Source: Gentiana macrophylla (Eukaryota > Streptophyta > Magnoliopsida > Gentianales > Gentianaceae). Taken from it: a DNA stretch of 64,000 nt. The stretch lies in NCBI GenBank assembly GCA_026214975.1, contig JAOBSW010000202.1, positions 33,565-97,564 on the forward strand. The letters are read 5' to 3'. Within the stretch, counting starts at the first letter, position 1. The number at the start of each line of letters is the position of its first letter. Shown here piece after piece: positions 46,501 through 57,871 of the stretch. The notes beneath the pieces were generated by a model. The model was not told the DNA's origin, searched no databases, and saw only the letters and a program-made list of their open reading frames with translations. A program made the translations under genes and the position numbers.

Positions 46501-46850
46501 CAGATAATGATTGTGCAGATTTCCGTATGATATGAGATTTTCATAGCACACCTCGGTTATTGGAGGATTGAGAAAGGTTGATAAATTTAGATTTTCACAC
46601 CGCCGCCAATCGCTTGGCATGCTCGCTATTTCCGCACGCTTGTGTATTGTTCTACTTGGAAGAATGAACCGTGGCAATCGATTTTTCATACCCACTTTGG
46701 GTGATTGAGGAAGATGATGCCATTGTTGAAGAGGAGAGGGGTTTGAAAATGAACTTGAGTTTGCAACAGAGAGAAACAAGAGTAGGTTTGTAATTTGTAA
46801 GAGAGCGTAAAGATTTTCAAAATCTTTAAGTCTGGGTTTATATAGTGTGA
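43526..46850 (-). pseudogene. Extra 3' ORF region of copia E with its own TATA box
   Basis: On the minus strand CTATATAAACCC (about 46836-46847) is followed by an A/C/T-rich leader and an ATG near 46724 that opens MASSSSITQSGYEKS before a frameshift. Open pieces downstream include 45539-45351 (an acidic D/H-rich run encoded by an ATGATG-type repeat), 45033-44839, 44551-44243 (charged K/R/E-rich) and 44103-43681. I recognise no enzyme domain. Position, length and charged or coiled-coil character fit the additional 3' ORF of Sirevirus-type elements. Whether it is env-like cannot be judged: no membrane segment is convincing. Confidence 0.5.
45402..45462. repeat. CATCAT/GATCAT microsatellite
   Basis: A run of CAT and GAT triplets. 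Read on the minus strand it encodes an Asp/His-rich tract within the extra ORF of copia E. Confidence 0.8.
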
Positions 46851-47399
46851 TTTGGTAAAGGTGAACGTGGTTTGAATATGGAAGGATTTTGTGACATCAT
46901 GGCGTGATTTTGTGTATGTGGAATTATGTATATTCGAGCGTGAATGGGGAGTGGTTTGAGGTAAGTAATGATAGAGCCCGGGAATCGAGGAGTTTTCAAT
47001 TCAAAATAATACAATTACCTCCATGATCATAAATTGATCTCCACGTGTGTAATCTTTCACGTAATAATCCTCCATAATTTCCTTATTCTCCACGTAATCG
47101 TAATTGATTTTGTTCACACTTTTAATTTATCCAAGTCTTTATTTCGTGAAGTGCCTTGGTCGGGTCACTTAGCCGATCAAATGGGTTCTTCATCGAGCCG
47201 CTCCATTTAATCTGCTCCTAACAATCGCTAAGTTACCTTCACCGATACTAGCGTTTTACCCGCTATACTTCCCTGAATGGCAAAGTTTGTACCTAGCTGA
47301 TGAAGTCACTTAGCCGATTACTCCAGCTTGGCCGCTTCCTTGATACTTAGTCAATTTCAATCATTCCTAACTCGCTTCTAACATACTAAATCTTTCATA

Positions 47400-48800
47400 A
47401 TCGAGTGGTTTAGTGAAGATGTCACCGCTTGATCTTCGCAGAGGTATGTTTTTAGGACGACATCTCCTTTTCAACATGGTCTCTCGATAAAATGGTGTCT
47501 CACATCAATGTGTTTTGTTCTCGAATGCACATCGATTTTCAAGAATAGATATTGCACTTGTGTTATCGCACATGATTGGAATTGTTTTCTTCCATTCCAT
47601 AGTCCCTTAGTCGTTGTCTTATCCAAAGTATTTTTGAGCACAAAGAAGCCTACCCGCCGCTATATATTCGCTTCACTGTTGATGTAGATATGGAGTTTTG
47701 CTTTTTGTCAACCAAGAGACTAGTCCTGGTTCCTAGCATTTGACATGTTCCAGAGGTGCTTTTTCTATCTATTTTGCATCCAAAGATAGTCGAGTCTGAA
47801 TATGATGTCAATTTAAACCTCCATCTTTGGATACCAAATTCCAACATTTATAGTGTTTTTCAAGTATTTGATTATCCTTTGGTCGCTAAGATGTGATTCT
47901 TTTGGTTGAGCTTGAAATCTTGCACACACTCCTACCGCAAATGCTATATCAGTCCGCTTGCGCTAAGTATAATAAGGATCCAATGATTCCTCTATACATT
48001 TTCTCGATCAACATCCTTTCCTCGCTTCATCTTTTCCAAGTGTGACTCGCACACATTGGTGTGTCTGCTGTGCCACTTGTATCCATCCCATACTTGTGTA
48101 TCAAATCTCTTGTGTACTTGGCTTGACTAATGAAAATGCCATCCTTTATTTGGTTTACTTGAAGGCCAAGGAAATAGTTTAATTCTCCCATCATGCTCAT
48201 CTCAAATTTGCTCTTCATCAGTTTGCAAATTTTCACAAAGCTTTTCATCCTCTCGATCCAAAGATTATATCATCAACATAGAATTGTACCAAAGAAAGTG
48301 CTTGCTCCTTCCTCTAGTTTGAATAGAGTCTTGTCAATAGTTCCCTTGTTGAATCCATTTTTGATCAAAATTGTGATAGTGTTTCATACCTGTGCCTGGT
48401 GCCTGCTTGAGGCCGTAGAGGGCCTTCTTGAGTTTGTATACTTTGTCTTATTTTCCTTTGATTTGAAATCCGTGAGGTTGTTTTACATAAAATTCTTCTT
48501 CCAAAAGTCCATTTAGAATGCACTCTTGACATCCATTTGATAGACTTTTAAGTCTTTGTATGCAAAGAAAAGCTGAAAGAGTCTGATTGCTTCCAATCTT
48601 GCTAATGGTGCAAATGTTTCATCATAATCTATTCCTTCGCTGAGAATAGCCTTTGCAACTAGCCTTGCTTTGTTTCTCGATAAACAGCCTTGCTCATCCA
48701 TCTTGTTCCCCGAATACCCATTTTGCACCAATGATGTTGGCTATTTCTCGTCTCACAACAAGTTCCTGCACTTCATTTCTTTCAAATTCATTTAGTTCTT
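47400..48800 (-). pseudogene. Reverse transcriptase and RNase H of copia E
   Basis: RT starts with [19 protein letters not shown] (48710-48650), then [16 protein letters not shown] (48630-48580) and YQMDVKSAF (48540-48513). The catalytic YVDD region near 48270 is frameshifted. MGELNYFLGLQVNQ lies at 48195-48150 and KYTRDLIHKYGM at 48125-48090. RNase H has DRKSTSGTCQMLG near 47780-47740. At least three frameshifts break it. The parallel copy at 54077-54832 belongs to the other copia element. Confidence 0.85.
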
Positions 48801-50950
48801 CTTGCATTGTCGTGATCCAATCTGCATTTTGATTGCATCATCTATGGTCTGGGTTCCACTTGTGATAGAAAGCAAGTTAGCATGTGCTCCAGCTTGTCTT
48901 CTCGGTTCTAACTCTTGTGTGAATATCTCCAATAACTTGTTCTTCAGATGGTCTCTAGCCGCTTTAGATCCGTTGAAGTTGTTCTTCACTTGGTGCTTCC
49001 ATACCTTCATGCCGAGCATGAACTTCAACTTCGTGTACTTTTCCGTTGTATTGATACGTGGCTCCACTTGATTTTCAAAGTGATGATTCGTGATAGTAGC
49101 CGGTATGGTTGCATTTGTATAGATTTCCTTCAGGTCGCTTTCTTCTTGGTCTTCAAGATCTTCACCATTTGTATTTGGTTCATCAAAACCACATGTATTG
49201 ATTCTTCAATCACCAATGTTCTTTATTGAGTACTCAATGCTTTGTCGGGTGTTTGAGTATCCCATGAAGATTGCTTCATCACCCTTCTCATCAAAGGTAT
49301 GTAATGTTCCTCGCTTAAGACAAAACATTTTGATCCAAACATATGAAAATACGAGATATTGGTTTTCTACCATTCCATATTTCATATGGAGTCTTTCCAT
49401 GATATTTGTTGATGATTGATCTGCTTTTGTGTATGACATGTCGTGGTTTGTCGCTTTCAAATTTTCAAAATCTCTTTGGCAAGCATGCTTCAAAGAATCA
49501 TTGTTTCGACCGCTTTTTGAGAGTTTTGTTTTTCTTTCTCGCTACACCATTTTGTTGTGGAGTTCCTCGCGCAGATAGTTGATGTAGTACTCCATTTTCT
49601 TCACAAAGAGGTTCCGATGATTTCATTTAGAAATTCAAAGTTTCTGTCTGATCTCGATCTTTATGATCTTTAGTTCTTTCTCATTTTGGAGTCTTCAAAG
49701 AATCTGCAACTTTTTGAGTGTCTCTTTCTTCTTGTTCATGAAAATGGTCCAGTGTACTTTGAGAAGTCATCCACCACTACAAGTGGTGTATTTCTTACCA
49801 CTCACACTTATTGGTGTGACTGGTCCAAACAGTCCATGTAATGTATGTAGAACTCTTATTGTGGATTGATAAGGCTTTGACTTGAATGAACTTTTGATCT
49901 GCTTTTCCTTTCTCGACATGCATCACATAGACTTTATTTCTTGAATGTGATCTTCTGCAAACCTTCAACTAACTTGTTCTTTGATAGTTTGTTGATGGTC
50001 TTGAAATTCAGATGATTTAATCTTTCGTGCCAAATCCAATTTTGTAGATTGTTTGTTTTTGACCACAGACATATGTTTCTCGCTTTGGTCGTTTTTCACC
50101 CACAACATACATGTTGTCTTGTCTTCTACCCGCAAGAACCACTGTTGGTTTGGCTGTGAATCACTTTGCATCCTTCTTTGTTGAAGTGCACATTGTAGCC
50201 TTTGTCACAAAATTGACTCGATGCTCATCGATTGAAATTTAGTCCTTGACATATGCCACATTTTGAATCTTCAAATTGTTCTTGAGTATTATGCCTTCCC
50301 TTAATCTTGCCAGGGTTTACTTTGCCTCCAAATGTGACTTTGGGTCCATCAAAAGCCTTGAAGTCATGAGCCATTTCTTGTTTTCGTCATGTGTCCGAAC
50401 ATCCATTGTCTATGTACGTACATCCTACAAAACAGACACTAAGTTTGTGTACCCAACACCGCTTGGGTCCATACTGCTAGCAATCATGCCTCCAATACCA
50501 AGTGTGTATCCAAAAGGTCTTCTTTTGGATAATTGAAGTCATCAACTTCATATGTATAAGGCATGGCGTAATAGCTTCTAATATTCTTGTCGAAGGTATT
50601 CTCGATACTTTTTCCACCTTTGGTGCATTTACATCCTTCTTCACTTTCCAATATGCAGAGAAACCTTTCTTGCTTCAAGTGTCTAGAATGATTGGTTTTT
50701 CTTAATCACATGATGCATTTTGTTGAATGGTTTCTCTTGTATTTTTGAGGTGCAACATTCCAATCATCCTCTGGCGGTAAAGTCCGCTTTTACCTTTCAT
50801 ATGGTCGTTGTTCTTGATTGACTGGAATGAGGATTTAGTCCGATGTTTCACTACACTAGGTTTTGACTTCACCGAACAGATGATCTGCTGGAACTATGGT
50901 TTGTCCTTTCTAAATTTTGATCCATTAATGATCCCGAATTTAGAATTGTG
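48800..50950 (-). pseudogene. Protease, GAG-pre-integrase and integrase of copia E
   Basis: A DNGCS-like remnant (usual DSGCS) near 50400 marks the protease. WHERLNHLNFKTINKLSKN near 50030-49975 is the pre-integrase zinc-binding block. The integrase core is recognisable by ENGVLHQLSARGTPQQNG near 49610-49550, and its C-terminal part by KRGTLHTFDEKGDEAIFMGY at 49320-49260. Each block is interrupted by small indels. Confidence 0.8.
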
Positions 50951-52620
50951 TTGACCATTATTCCTACTTTCATCCTCGATCGTTGTAACCAAGACCAGAT
51001 CCGATCCAAACCTTTTGAGGGTTTGTAAGTCGGGTGCTTTTAGTGGTGCAATGGTTACCTTTTATCGTGAGGAGATTTTCTTAATCGATCCACAATGATG
51101 TATGTATGATCATCCGCTTTTGTTGATCATTTATGTAGGTCTCTTATCTAGTTAATTCAAATTTTTTTGCTTTATCCAGCTTCTTTTTCTTTAATCTTTA
51201 TTTTCTTTTCTTAGATCCTTGCATTCCTTTTCCGTAATTTCATCAAATTTAGTCGCTTAGATTTTGTACTAGGTCCATTGATCTAACGGGAGAGTAGTAA
51301 GATTGTGCAAGGTCGATGTGGATGTATTAGATGAAGAGTAAGAGCTAGATGATACCTCGATTCATCTCGATTATTTAGCCATTAGACATAGGCTTGTTTC
51401 TTCAAAGTGGTCCGAACTATCACTTTCATCTTCATCCATTCTTTCTTCACATGAGGCATATGCATGCTTTCTCCTTTCTCGAGATGCCTTCTTCATCACT
51501 ATTATCTCAATCATTATCGATGATTCTTCATTCTTCTCACCGGATTCTCGCCTGAGTGCCTTCTTGTTTTTTTCTCTTTCAAATGCTTTGTATTTCTTCT
51601 TTTCATCATCTTTGTCATTTTCTTCGTGACAATCGCTTTTGAGTTGACCTTTCTTGTTGCGCTTGAAGCATCCAGTATTCATCATCTTTCTTCTTCATGT
51701 CTCTCGCTTGAGCTTGACTTTGTTTGATGATGAATTTCCTTGAAGGGCTTATTTTTGCTAAACTCACAAAGCGCTTTAACCAATAAAGCTACCCGCTCTT
51801 TAAGTTCATGTGTTTTTTTGTCGATGTAATCGGAAAATTACTTTGCGGGTGCAAAGGCAACTGCGTTGAGTTTTTGTGTCTCTCGCCGAGCACCATCTTC
51901 ACCGCTCAATTCAATTCATGAGCTTTAATCGGGACATCGCTGTCGAGTGTCGTTGCTTGCAAGATTTGTTGTTCCTCCGACACGGATGTTATGATCTTCC
52001 ATTTTCGTAGTCCTCTCAAGATCTTCAAGCATACTTCTTTGGGGATATGTGTGTCCAAGCCGCTGGTAGCTTCATCGATGATGCTTGAGAATCTGCTGTC
52101 CAATTGATCTATGGATTCACCGCTTTCATTTTGAAGTTTTCAAACTTCGCTTTTGCAATGTATAATTTGTTTTCTTTAATCGTCTTGCAATCCTTCATTT
52201 ATCAATGATAGCTTGTCCCACATTTCCTTTGTCGCTTTTGCGCCTTTGATTCTCATGAACATGTTGCTATCTAGTGGTCTTCAAGATCATGTCTTTGCAA
52301 CAAAGTCCAGTGTTTGCTCTTCCCCCGCCATCCTTGGTCCAATCCTTTTAGGTTTGTCAATTTCCTTTCTTGATCTCGCTCTCGTGCCTACCACAAAGAG
52401 TGATTGTGATTGGTCCATCATTAATTACATCCAAAGATCTCTTCATGAGTTGTCGCAAGATGAGATACCATTCTTATTTTATATTCATCAAAATTATTAA
52501 CATTAAAAATGTGTACTTTTTGAAGAAGTTTGAGGAATCCATCAAGGCAAATTAAGATATAAATGTAAATGTATAGAAAACTCAGATTTGAAAACTACTT
52601 TGAAAATATGTGATCTCCTT
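50951..52620 (-). pseudogene. gag: gag of copia E
   Basis: The UBN2-type copia gag is visible as fragments: KAHELN near 51920-51906 after a central helical region (52103-51930), and a CCHC zinc knuckle at about 51680-51640 reading CFKRNKKGQLKSDC, where the second Cys is replaced by Arg and His by Gln. A lysine/glutamate-rich tail with DSSDHFEETSLCLMAK (51420-51371) is the usual gag C-terminus before the protease. Interrupted by frameshifts. Confidence 0.8.
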
Positions 52621-52663
52621 GTTACTGTAAATTAGATCCTAAATGTGTTCGATACTAGAACAC

Positions 52664-52677
52664 CGCCCGATACCAAT
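52664..52677 (-). other. Primer binding site of copia E, tRNA-Met type
   Basis: The minus strand reads ATTGGTATCGGGCG directly after the LTR end CCAACA; TTGGTATCAGAGC is the usual plant copia initiator-tRNA-Met site. The change from AGAG to GGGC may be an error at a CAG site. Confidence 0.7.
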
Positions 52678-54076
52678 TGTTGGTCCTAGAGAAGGTGAAA
52701 CTATAGTCGAGTGGGGGTGAATGACTATATGGAGTTTCAAAACTTTTCTTTTATTTAAAAGCTTTTTGGGCAATGGATAAATCACTTACTATGTTGTTTT
52801 CAAATCGCTTTTAGATAATCACAGTAATTAAATTACTGTGTAGGCAAATTAAATAAATGTTGTAAAGTAAATTGCGTAAATTAAATTGACACAAGGCTTA
52901 TAGTGGTTTAGGTGGTGTAATCCCTTAATCCACTCTTCTCCCGTGATGATCGGAGGAATTCACTATTGTTTTCACAAATACAATAGTATGATTGTCCTTG
53001 GCTTCCCAAGATTCACAATCTACAAGACTATCACTCCTTGATCGCAAATAGCCTTCAAATTGATTCGCCTTCCTTGTCGCCTCCTTGAGATCACAATCTT
53101 CAACAATTATCACAGTTCAACTCCTTCTCGATTGCCTCGATTCTGGGCTTGTTTTGCTTTGATGAGAATGTGATACACAAACTTGCTTGATCAATCTCAA
53201 AGCTTCGAGTATGACTTTGTAGCTCGATGTCCGAGTTGATAACTAGATGTGTCTTTTAAGTTCGTAGATAAGGCTTTTCAAATTGACAGAGTTTTCACTT
53301 GATTTTTATGTTTTGTTCCACCACTTTTCTCTCGTCTCACAATGCCTTCTATTTATAGCCTTGAATAACCTTGATTTTGAAATTCCGTCTGCTGGCTATA
53401 TTAATGAGGGAATAACTTGATTTTGTTCTTGATTCCCCTTAATTGCATTCTCTTGATTTCGTTGGATCGGATTCTTTCTTCAAAATATAGCAGCGTAAAA
53501 TCCGCCCTGATTGATCCTCTATTGATTGTGCATTTAATTCATGATCTTTCAATCTTCAACGATACTAAATCGATCCGTAGTGTTACTTCGCCGCTTTTAG
53601 AACGGTCGAGTGATCCTTCCGACTTAGCCGCTTTAGCTTTTCCTTCACCGCTTTCCTTTACTTCAACCGAAAGTGAGTTTACTTTGCCGATTCACGCTTT
53701 CTTTGTTTCAAATTGAGGAGAATCTTTGTACTTCACCGATCTTTGATTGGGGTGAGATCGCAGGCACACCATATTTGAATATTAATGTACATCGCTTGTA
53801 GTATAACTTAGACTTGTCCAAGGTCATCATGCATTTCCTTGGTTACAAGTCGACTTTAATGTCTCAGATTAAGCTTCGGCTGGTGCTTGGTCGGGCTTCA
53901 CGCCGAATATCTGCTTTTGCTTTGCCGCCCTACCACTAGTACAATACTTGTCTGACTCAACTTATACAACATGTCAGACTCTAAGTAAAGACTTATACAG
54001 AGAATTCTAACTTATTTTAGGCTTGCTATAACAGCTGGTATGGCCATCATCAAAACATAATAAAATGTTCCTAACA
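52678..54076 (-). repeat. 5' LTR of copia E
   Basis: 1399 bp, minus strand TGTTAGGAAC ... GGACCAACA, so the ends form TGTT/AACA. It includes the ATTCACCCCCA motif (about 52715-52726, minus sense) seen also near the end of the other copia LTR. Confidence 0.9.
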
Positions 54077-54832
54077 GTATACAAAAGAATTGATCAAGAA
54101 GTTTGGAATGGAGAAATCAGTTGGCATTTAATTGGAACTAACATCAGATTAAATGAACACAAAGAAGGCAAAGATGTGGATCAAACTCTTTACAGAAGAA
54201 TGATTGGAAGTCTACTTTATCTTACAGCAAGTAGACAAGATATATCTTTTGTTGTTGGTGTTTGTGCTAGATTTCAAACAAGACCTAAAGAAAGCCATCT
54301 CACAGCTTGTAAAAAGAACCTGAAGTATTTGAAAGATACATATGAGTTGGGATACGGTATTCAAGAGAAGGAGAATTCAAACCGATAATCTACTCAGCAC
54401 TCTGACTATGCAGTGATGCAAAGTGGATGTAAAAGTACTTCGTGCACATGTCGCTTATTGGGAAATAGACTTGTGTCATGGTTCAAAGAAGAAACAAAAC
54501 TCAATCTCCACTCAACAAACCAAGTTGAGTATATCGCACCGGAAGTTGTTGTGCGTAAGTTTTATGGATTAGACAACAACCGAGAGATTATAGAATAGAA
54601 TAGGAATTATTCCTATAATGTGTGATAATACAAGTGCAATTGCAATAACCGACAATCCAGCTTTTGCACTCATGACTAAACACATTGATGTGAGGCATCA
54701 CTTTATAAGGGATCATGGAAAAGAAGGATATAACGGTTCTCCATGTTCCAAATCAAGATCGCTTAATGACATTTTTACCAAACCTCCGACCAAGAAAGGT
54801 TTGCTAGATCGAGAACCGAATTGGGATTATTA
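54077..54832 (+). pseudogene. RT C-terminus and RNase H of copia F
   Basis: KRIDQEVWNG-type frame at the start shifts from the expected ELIKKFGMEKSVG. GKDVDQTLYRRMIGSLLYLT at 54170-54230 and KESHLTACK near 54288 are clean. RNase H is seen in YELG...SDYA (54345-54410), KSTSCTC near 54430, MCDNTSAIAITDNPAF (54618-54665) and HIDVRHHFIRDH (54681-54716). The C-terminal DIFTKP motif is at 54769. Several losses fall at CAG/CTG positions: for example TGTCAG appears as TGTCGC and TCTGG as TCGTG. Confidence 0.85.
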
Positions 54833-57800
54833 AAGCCGCTTAAGTCGCGCCTGCTTGTAGATTCATCAAGCGGGATTGATCTTTGTCGCGCGTCAGCGCT
54901 TTACTCGACAGTCAATCATTGACATCAACAATCTCAAATCGACTAATCGAAAGTTGATGATTTGACGGAACCCAAATTTTGTAAAATCGATTTTACTTTC
55001 GCTTTACTCACTCAAACAAAGTCAATAAAAGGATGGATAAAACCGACAACAGTTACATCGCATTTAATTACAACCATTTTTCTGTCAGAATTCGTAGCGT
55101 GTATACCCCCATTATGTCAGATAGTACACATCATTACACAAACCGTGATGGAATTTGAAAAGATTGTAGAAGTCTATCAGAAGATCGTGGATCCTTTCAA
55201 CTACCTACCCCTTTATATACAACCATTTTTTTTACACTCTCTCTTTACCAAAAAGAAAAATCAAACTTTCTTATCTCTAAATCAGCCAGAAATTTTTCTT
55301 AAATGGCCGCTTCAAAGTAAACTCAAGAAGAACGGTTAATCACCGCACCTGATACGTTCACACTTCAAGAATTCGAAGAAATGTGTGGTAATACTCTTCT
55401 ATCCAGTCATATATCTGAAATGATTGAAAGATTACCGGTTTATTTAAATCTTTTGAAGCAAAATTGCAACAAGACATGGACTTGAAGGTTTATTGTAATT
55501 CGGGAAAATATGAAGATGTCAAGAACTCTACTTACAAGAGTTCTTGACAAAAGATTTTTGTCAATGAAGACATCATCGCATGCCTTTTGGCTTCAAAGAT
55601 CCTCTCGTGAAATCTATTGATCTAGCCTCGCTACCACTTCAACGCAAAGGCTTTCTTAGACAAATTTCAGCCTTCAATAGAACCATGAGGTTGATACGCA
55701 TATTAAGGACCTCAAACTCGAAGTTTGGTCTTCTCAAATGATGGATTAGTAGACATGCCATCGGAGAGCACAAAGTGGCTGTTAGTTAATCAAGATGGTA
55801 TCTACCTAATGAATGTCATCCGATGGATTTGAGTTCAATCAATGATATATCTTCAATCGACAAACGGCAACACTTGGCTGAATTAGCAAGTGTCGCAGAG
55901 CCTAAGTCAAGGAAGACAAATCAAGGCATATTTTCGATCAAGAAATCACTTAGCTTAGTGATTCAAGATATTTGGAAAGAATCATGGCTGGGTATAAGAG
56001 TGCACAAGTCGCTACTACAAAACATGTAGCAGCTTGTAAGTTCAACAAAAGCAACTTCCCAACTCAAGCCAATAGGCAAACCAGGTCCCAAAGAGATCGC
56101 TTCAAAGAAAAAGGCATTAAAAGGAAAGCCGAGACACAAGGAGAAAAATCATGGTACGTTGTTTGTACCTGTACTTTAAGCCGCAAGAAGAACAATCGAG
56201 CTGGGAACAACAACTAACAACTATTGTCGGGCCGCTTAAAGGCTTGGCTTCCTCAAATAGCCTGTAGATACAAGTTTCGTTATGCACAAGGAATGTATCT
56301 CAAAGAACCAAAAATGAGTATATCTTTGATGTTTAAATGATCATCAAACTGATGAAGATGAAGCTCAAGATCATAGATTCTCGAGAAGCTACTCTACTTA
56401 TTGAAGAGAAACTATTGTTGGAGAAACTGGAAATACCAAATCTCTATGCACTATTTCCTATGGAAGAATTTCTCAACAATTGCAACAACAGATTCAGAGA
56501 GATAGCTAAGAGAACTGAATCAACCACATCATATATACCCAAGGTGTTTTAAAGAAAAAAGATGATGATAATGGTGATGATTCAAGGAAAGAAGCTCAAA
56601 GGAGTACAGTTTTGGAGTCAGAGACTCAACCTCAACCACAAGCAACGCAAACCGACATCAAAGAAGAAGAATTGCCGCTTGGAAATCGCATAACCGATAA
56701 TAAAGGTAATAGCTGTAGCCTGGTGATAATCTGCAACTAATGATAATTGAAGATGCCATTCAATCTAAAATCCAAGCAATGAGGAAGAAGACCCATCTGA
56801 GAAACTTACAACTGAAGAATTAAGCCAAGTCCAAGAAGGCTTGAAGATTATGCTCAACCAAAAGAATGGTTTTAGTGGTCTTCTATCACATGTTTCCGCT
56901 ACTTGGATTACAGAAGAAAACCGATGCTCAACTCACACTAAGTTGACATTATCAAGGAATCCACATCAAATTCAATTTCGAGATTCTTAATCAAGGAAAA
57001 CTTGAACAAACAACCATGTAAGATCGAGAAACTCATGGCACCTCAATCAACGGATCTATATGCTAGAAACTCAACTCGTAGATGTCCTCACCTCTCGTAA
57101 AGAGATTTCATTAAATCGAAGGCAACAAATCAACTAATCAATGAGTTGTATGATGCCAAAAAGGAAGTGGAGGAAGAAAAGTTGTAGCTATGTGAAGAAA
57201 AACTCAAGCTTGAAACGAAAGCTGGCGTAATCAAGAAAGCAAAATCAGCCTACAAAATCAAACATCGATGTTGAAGAACTAATCGATGAGGAGCCGATAC
57301 TCAAATACAAATAACTCGATGAAAGAAAAGCAACCCTCATCAAGATCTTTGATGAAGTTTGTTGCAGATTACCATGTCAAAGCCAAGCATGTATACAAGA
57401 ATTATGAAGAATCACTCAACTACTTTTTGTGTGATCTCCATCATAAATGTAAATGGCCAATTACAAAGATCAAAATGATTGAAGAAAACTTTCATCAAAG
57501 ATAAGGTTGAACAGATGAAAGCAGATGTTAATGAGTTCAAAGTTATTACAAAGGTGAATGTCATTTTCCAAAGTTAGCTATGTGGAGAAAATAAGTTTAA
57601 CAAGCCAAATGGATTACCTCAAGACTTTCAAAGAATGAATATACAAGGATTGAAGGAGAATATCACCTTCATGACAAAAGAATGAAGTATGTCTTAGTTA
57701 AACAGAAAGTTATTTAAAGTTTCATTTCAAATTTTATACAAATGTGTAAGTTAATCCAATTTTTGCAAAATCTTAATGAAATCTAGCTTTCGTTTTTACT

Positions 57801-57860
57801 TTGTTTTGTATTGTGTTTATCTTTGCTTTTCTTTTAAGGAGGGTTTTAGCATCATCAAAA
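54833..57860 (+). pseudogene. Extra 3' ORF region of copia F with internal TATA box
   Basis: A TATA box CTTTATATAC at about 55210 precedes a C/T-rich leader and an ATG at 55302 (MAASK) that is soon interrupted. Downstream fragments read as helical, charged protein (55823-56217, 56337-56552, 57286-57504), with coiled-coil-like EVEEEKL / EEKLKLETKAG near 57165-57225. No known domain was identified. The arrangement matches that of copia E (TATA, leader, MA(A/S)S start, long charged ORF), supporting an accessory gene with its own promoter in both elements. Confidence 0.5.
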
Positions 57861-57871
57861 AGTGGGGAAAT
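57861..57871 (+). other. Polypurine tract of copia F
   Basis: AGTGGGGAAAT lies immediately before the LTR start TGTTGG. It is the plus-strand primer site. Confidence 0.8.

Larger units (their letters stand above)
42311..54076 (-). mobile_element. Ty1/copia retrotransposon E (Sirevirus-like candidate)
   Basis: Minus-strand order: 5' LTR 54076-52678, tRNA-Met-type PBS, gag, protease, integrase, RT, RNase H, about 4 kb of extra 3' sequence, 3' LTR 43525-42311. Integrase ahead of RT is the copia order. The 3' LTR lacks its last ~190 bp. Long LTRs, a long gag and a large extra 3' ORF region fit the SIRE/Maximus (Sirevirus) lineage; that assignment is inference. Confidence 0.85.
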
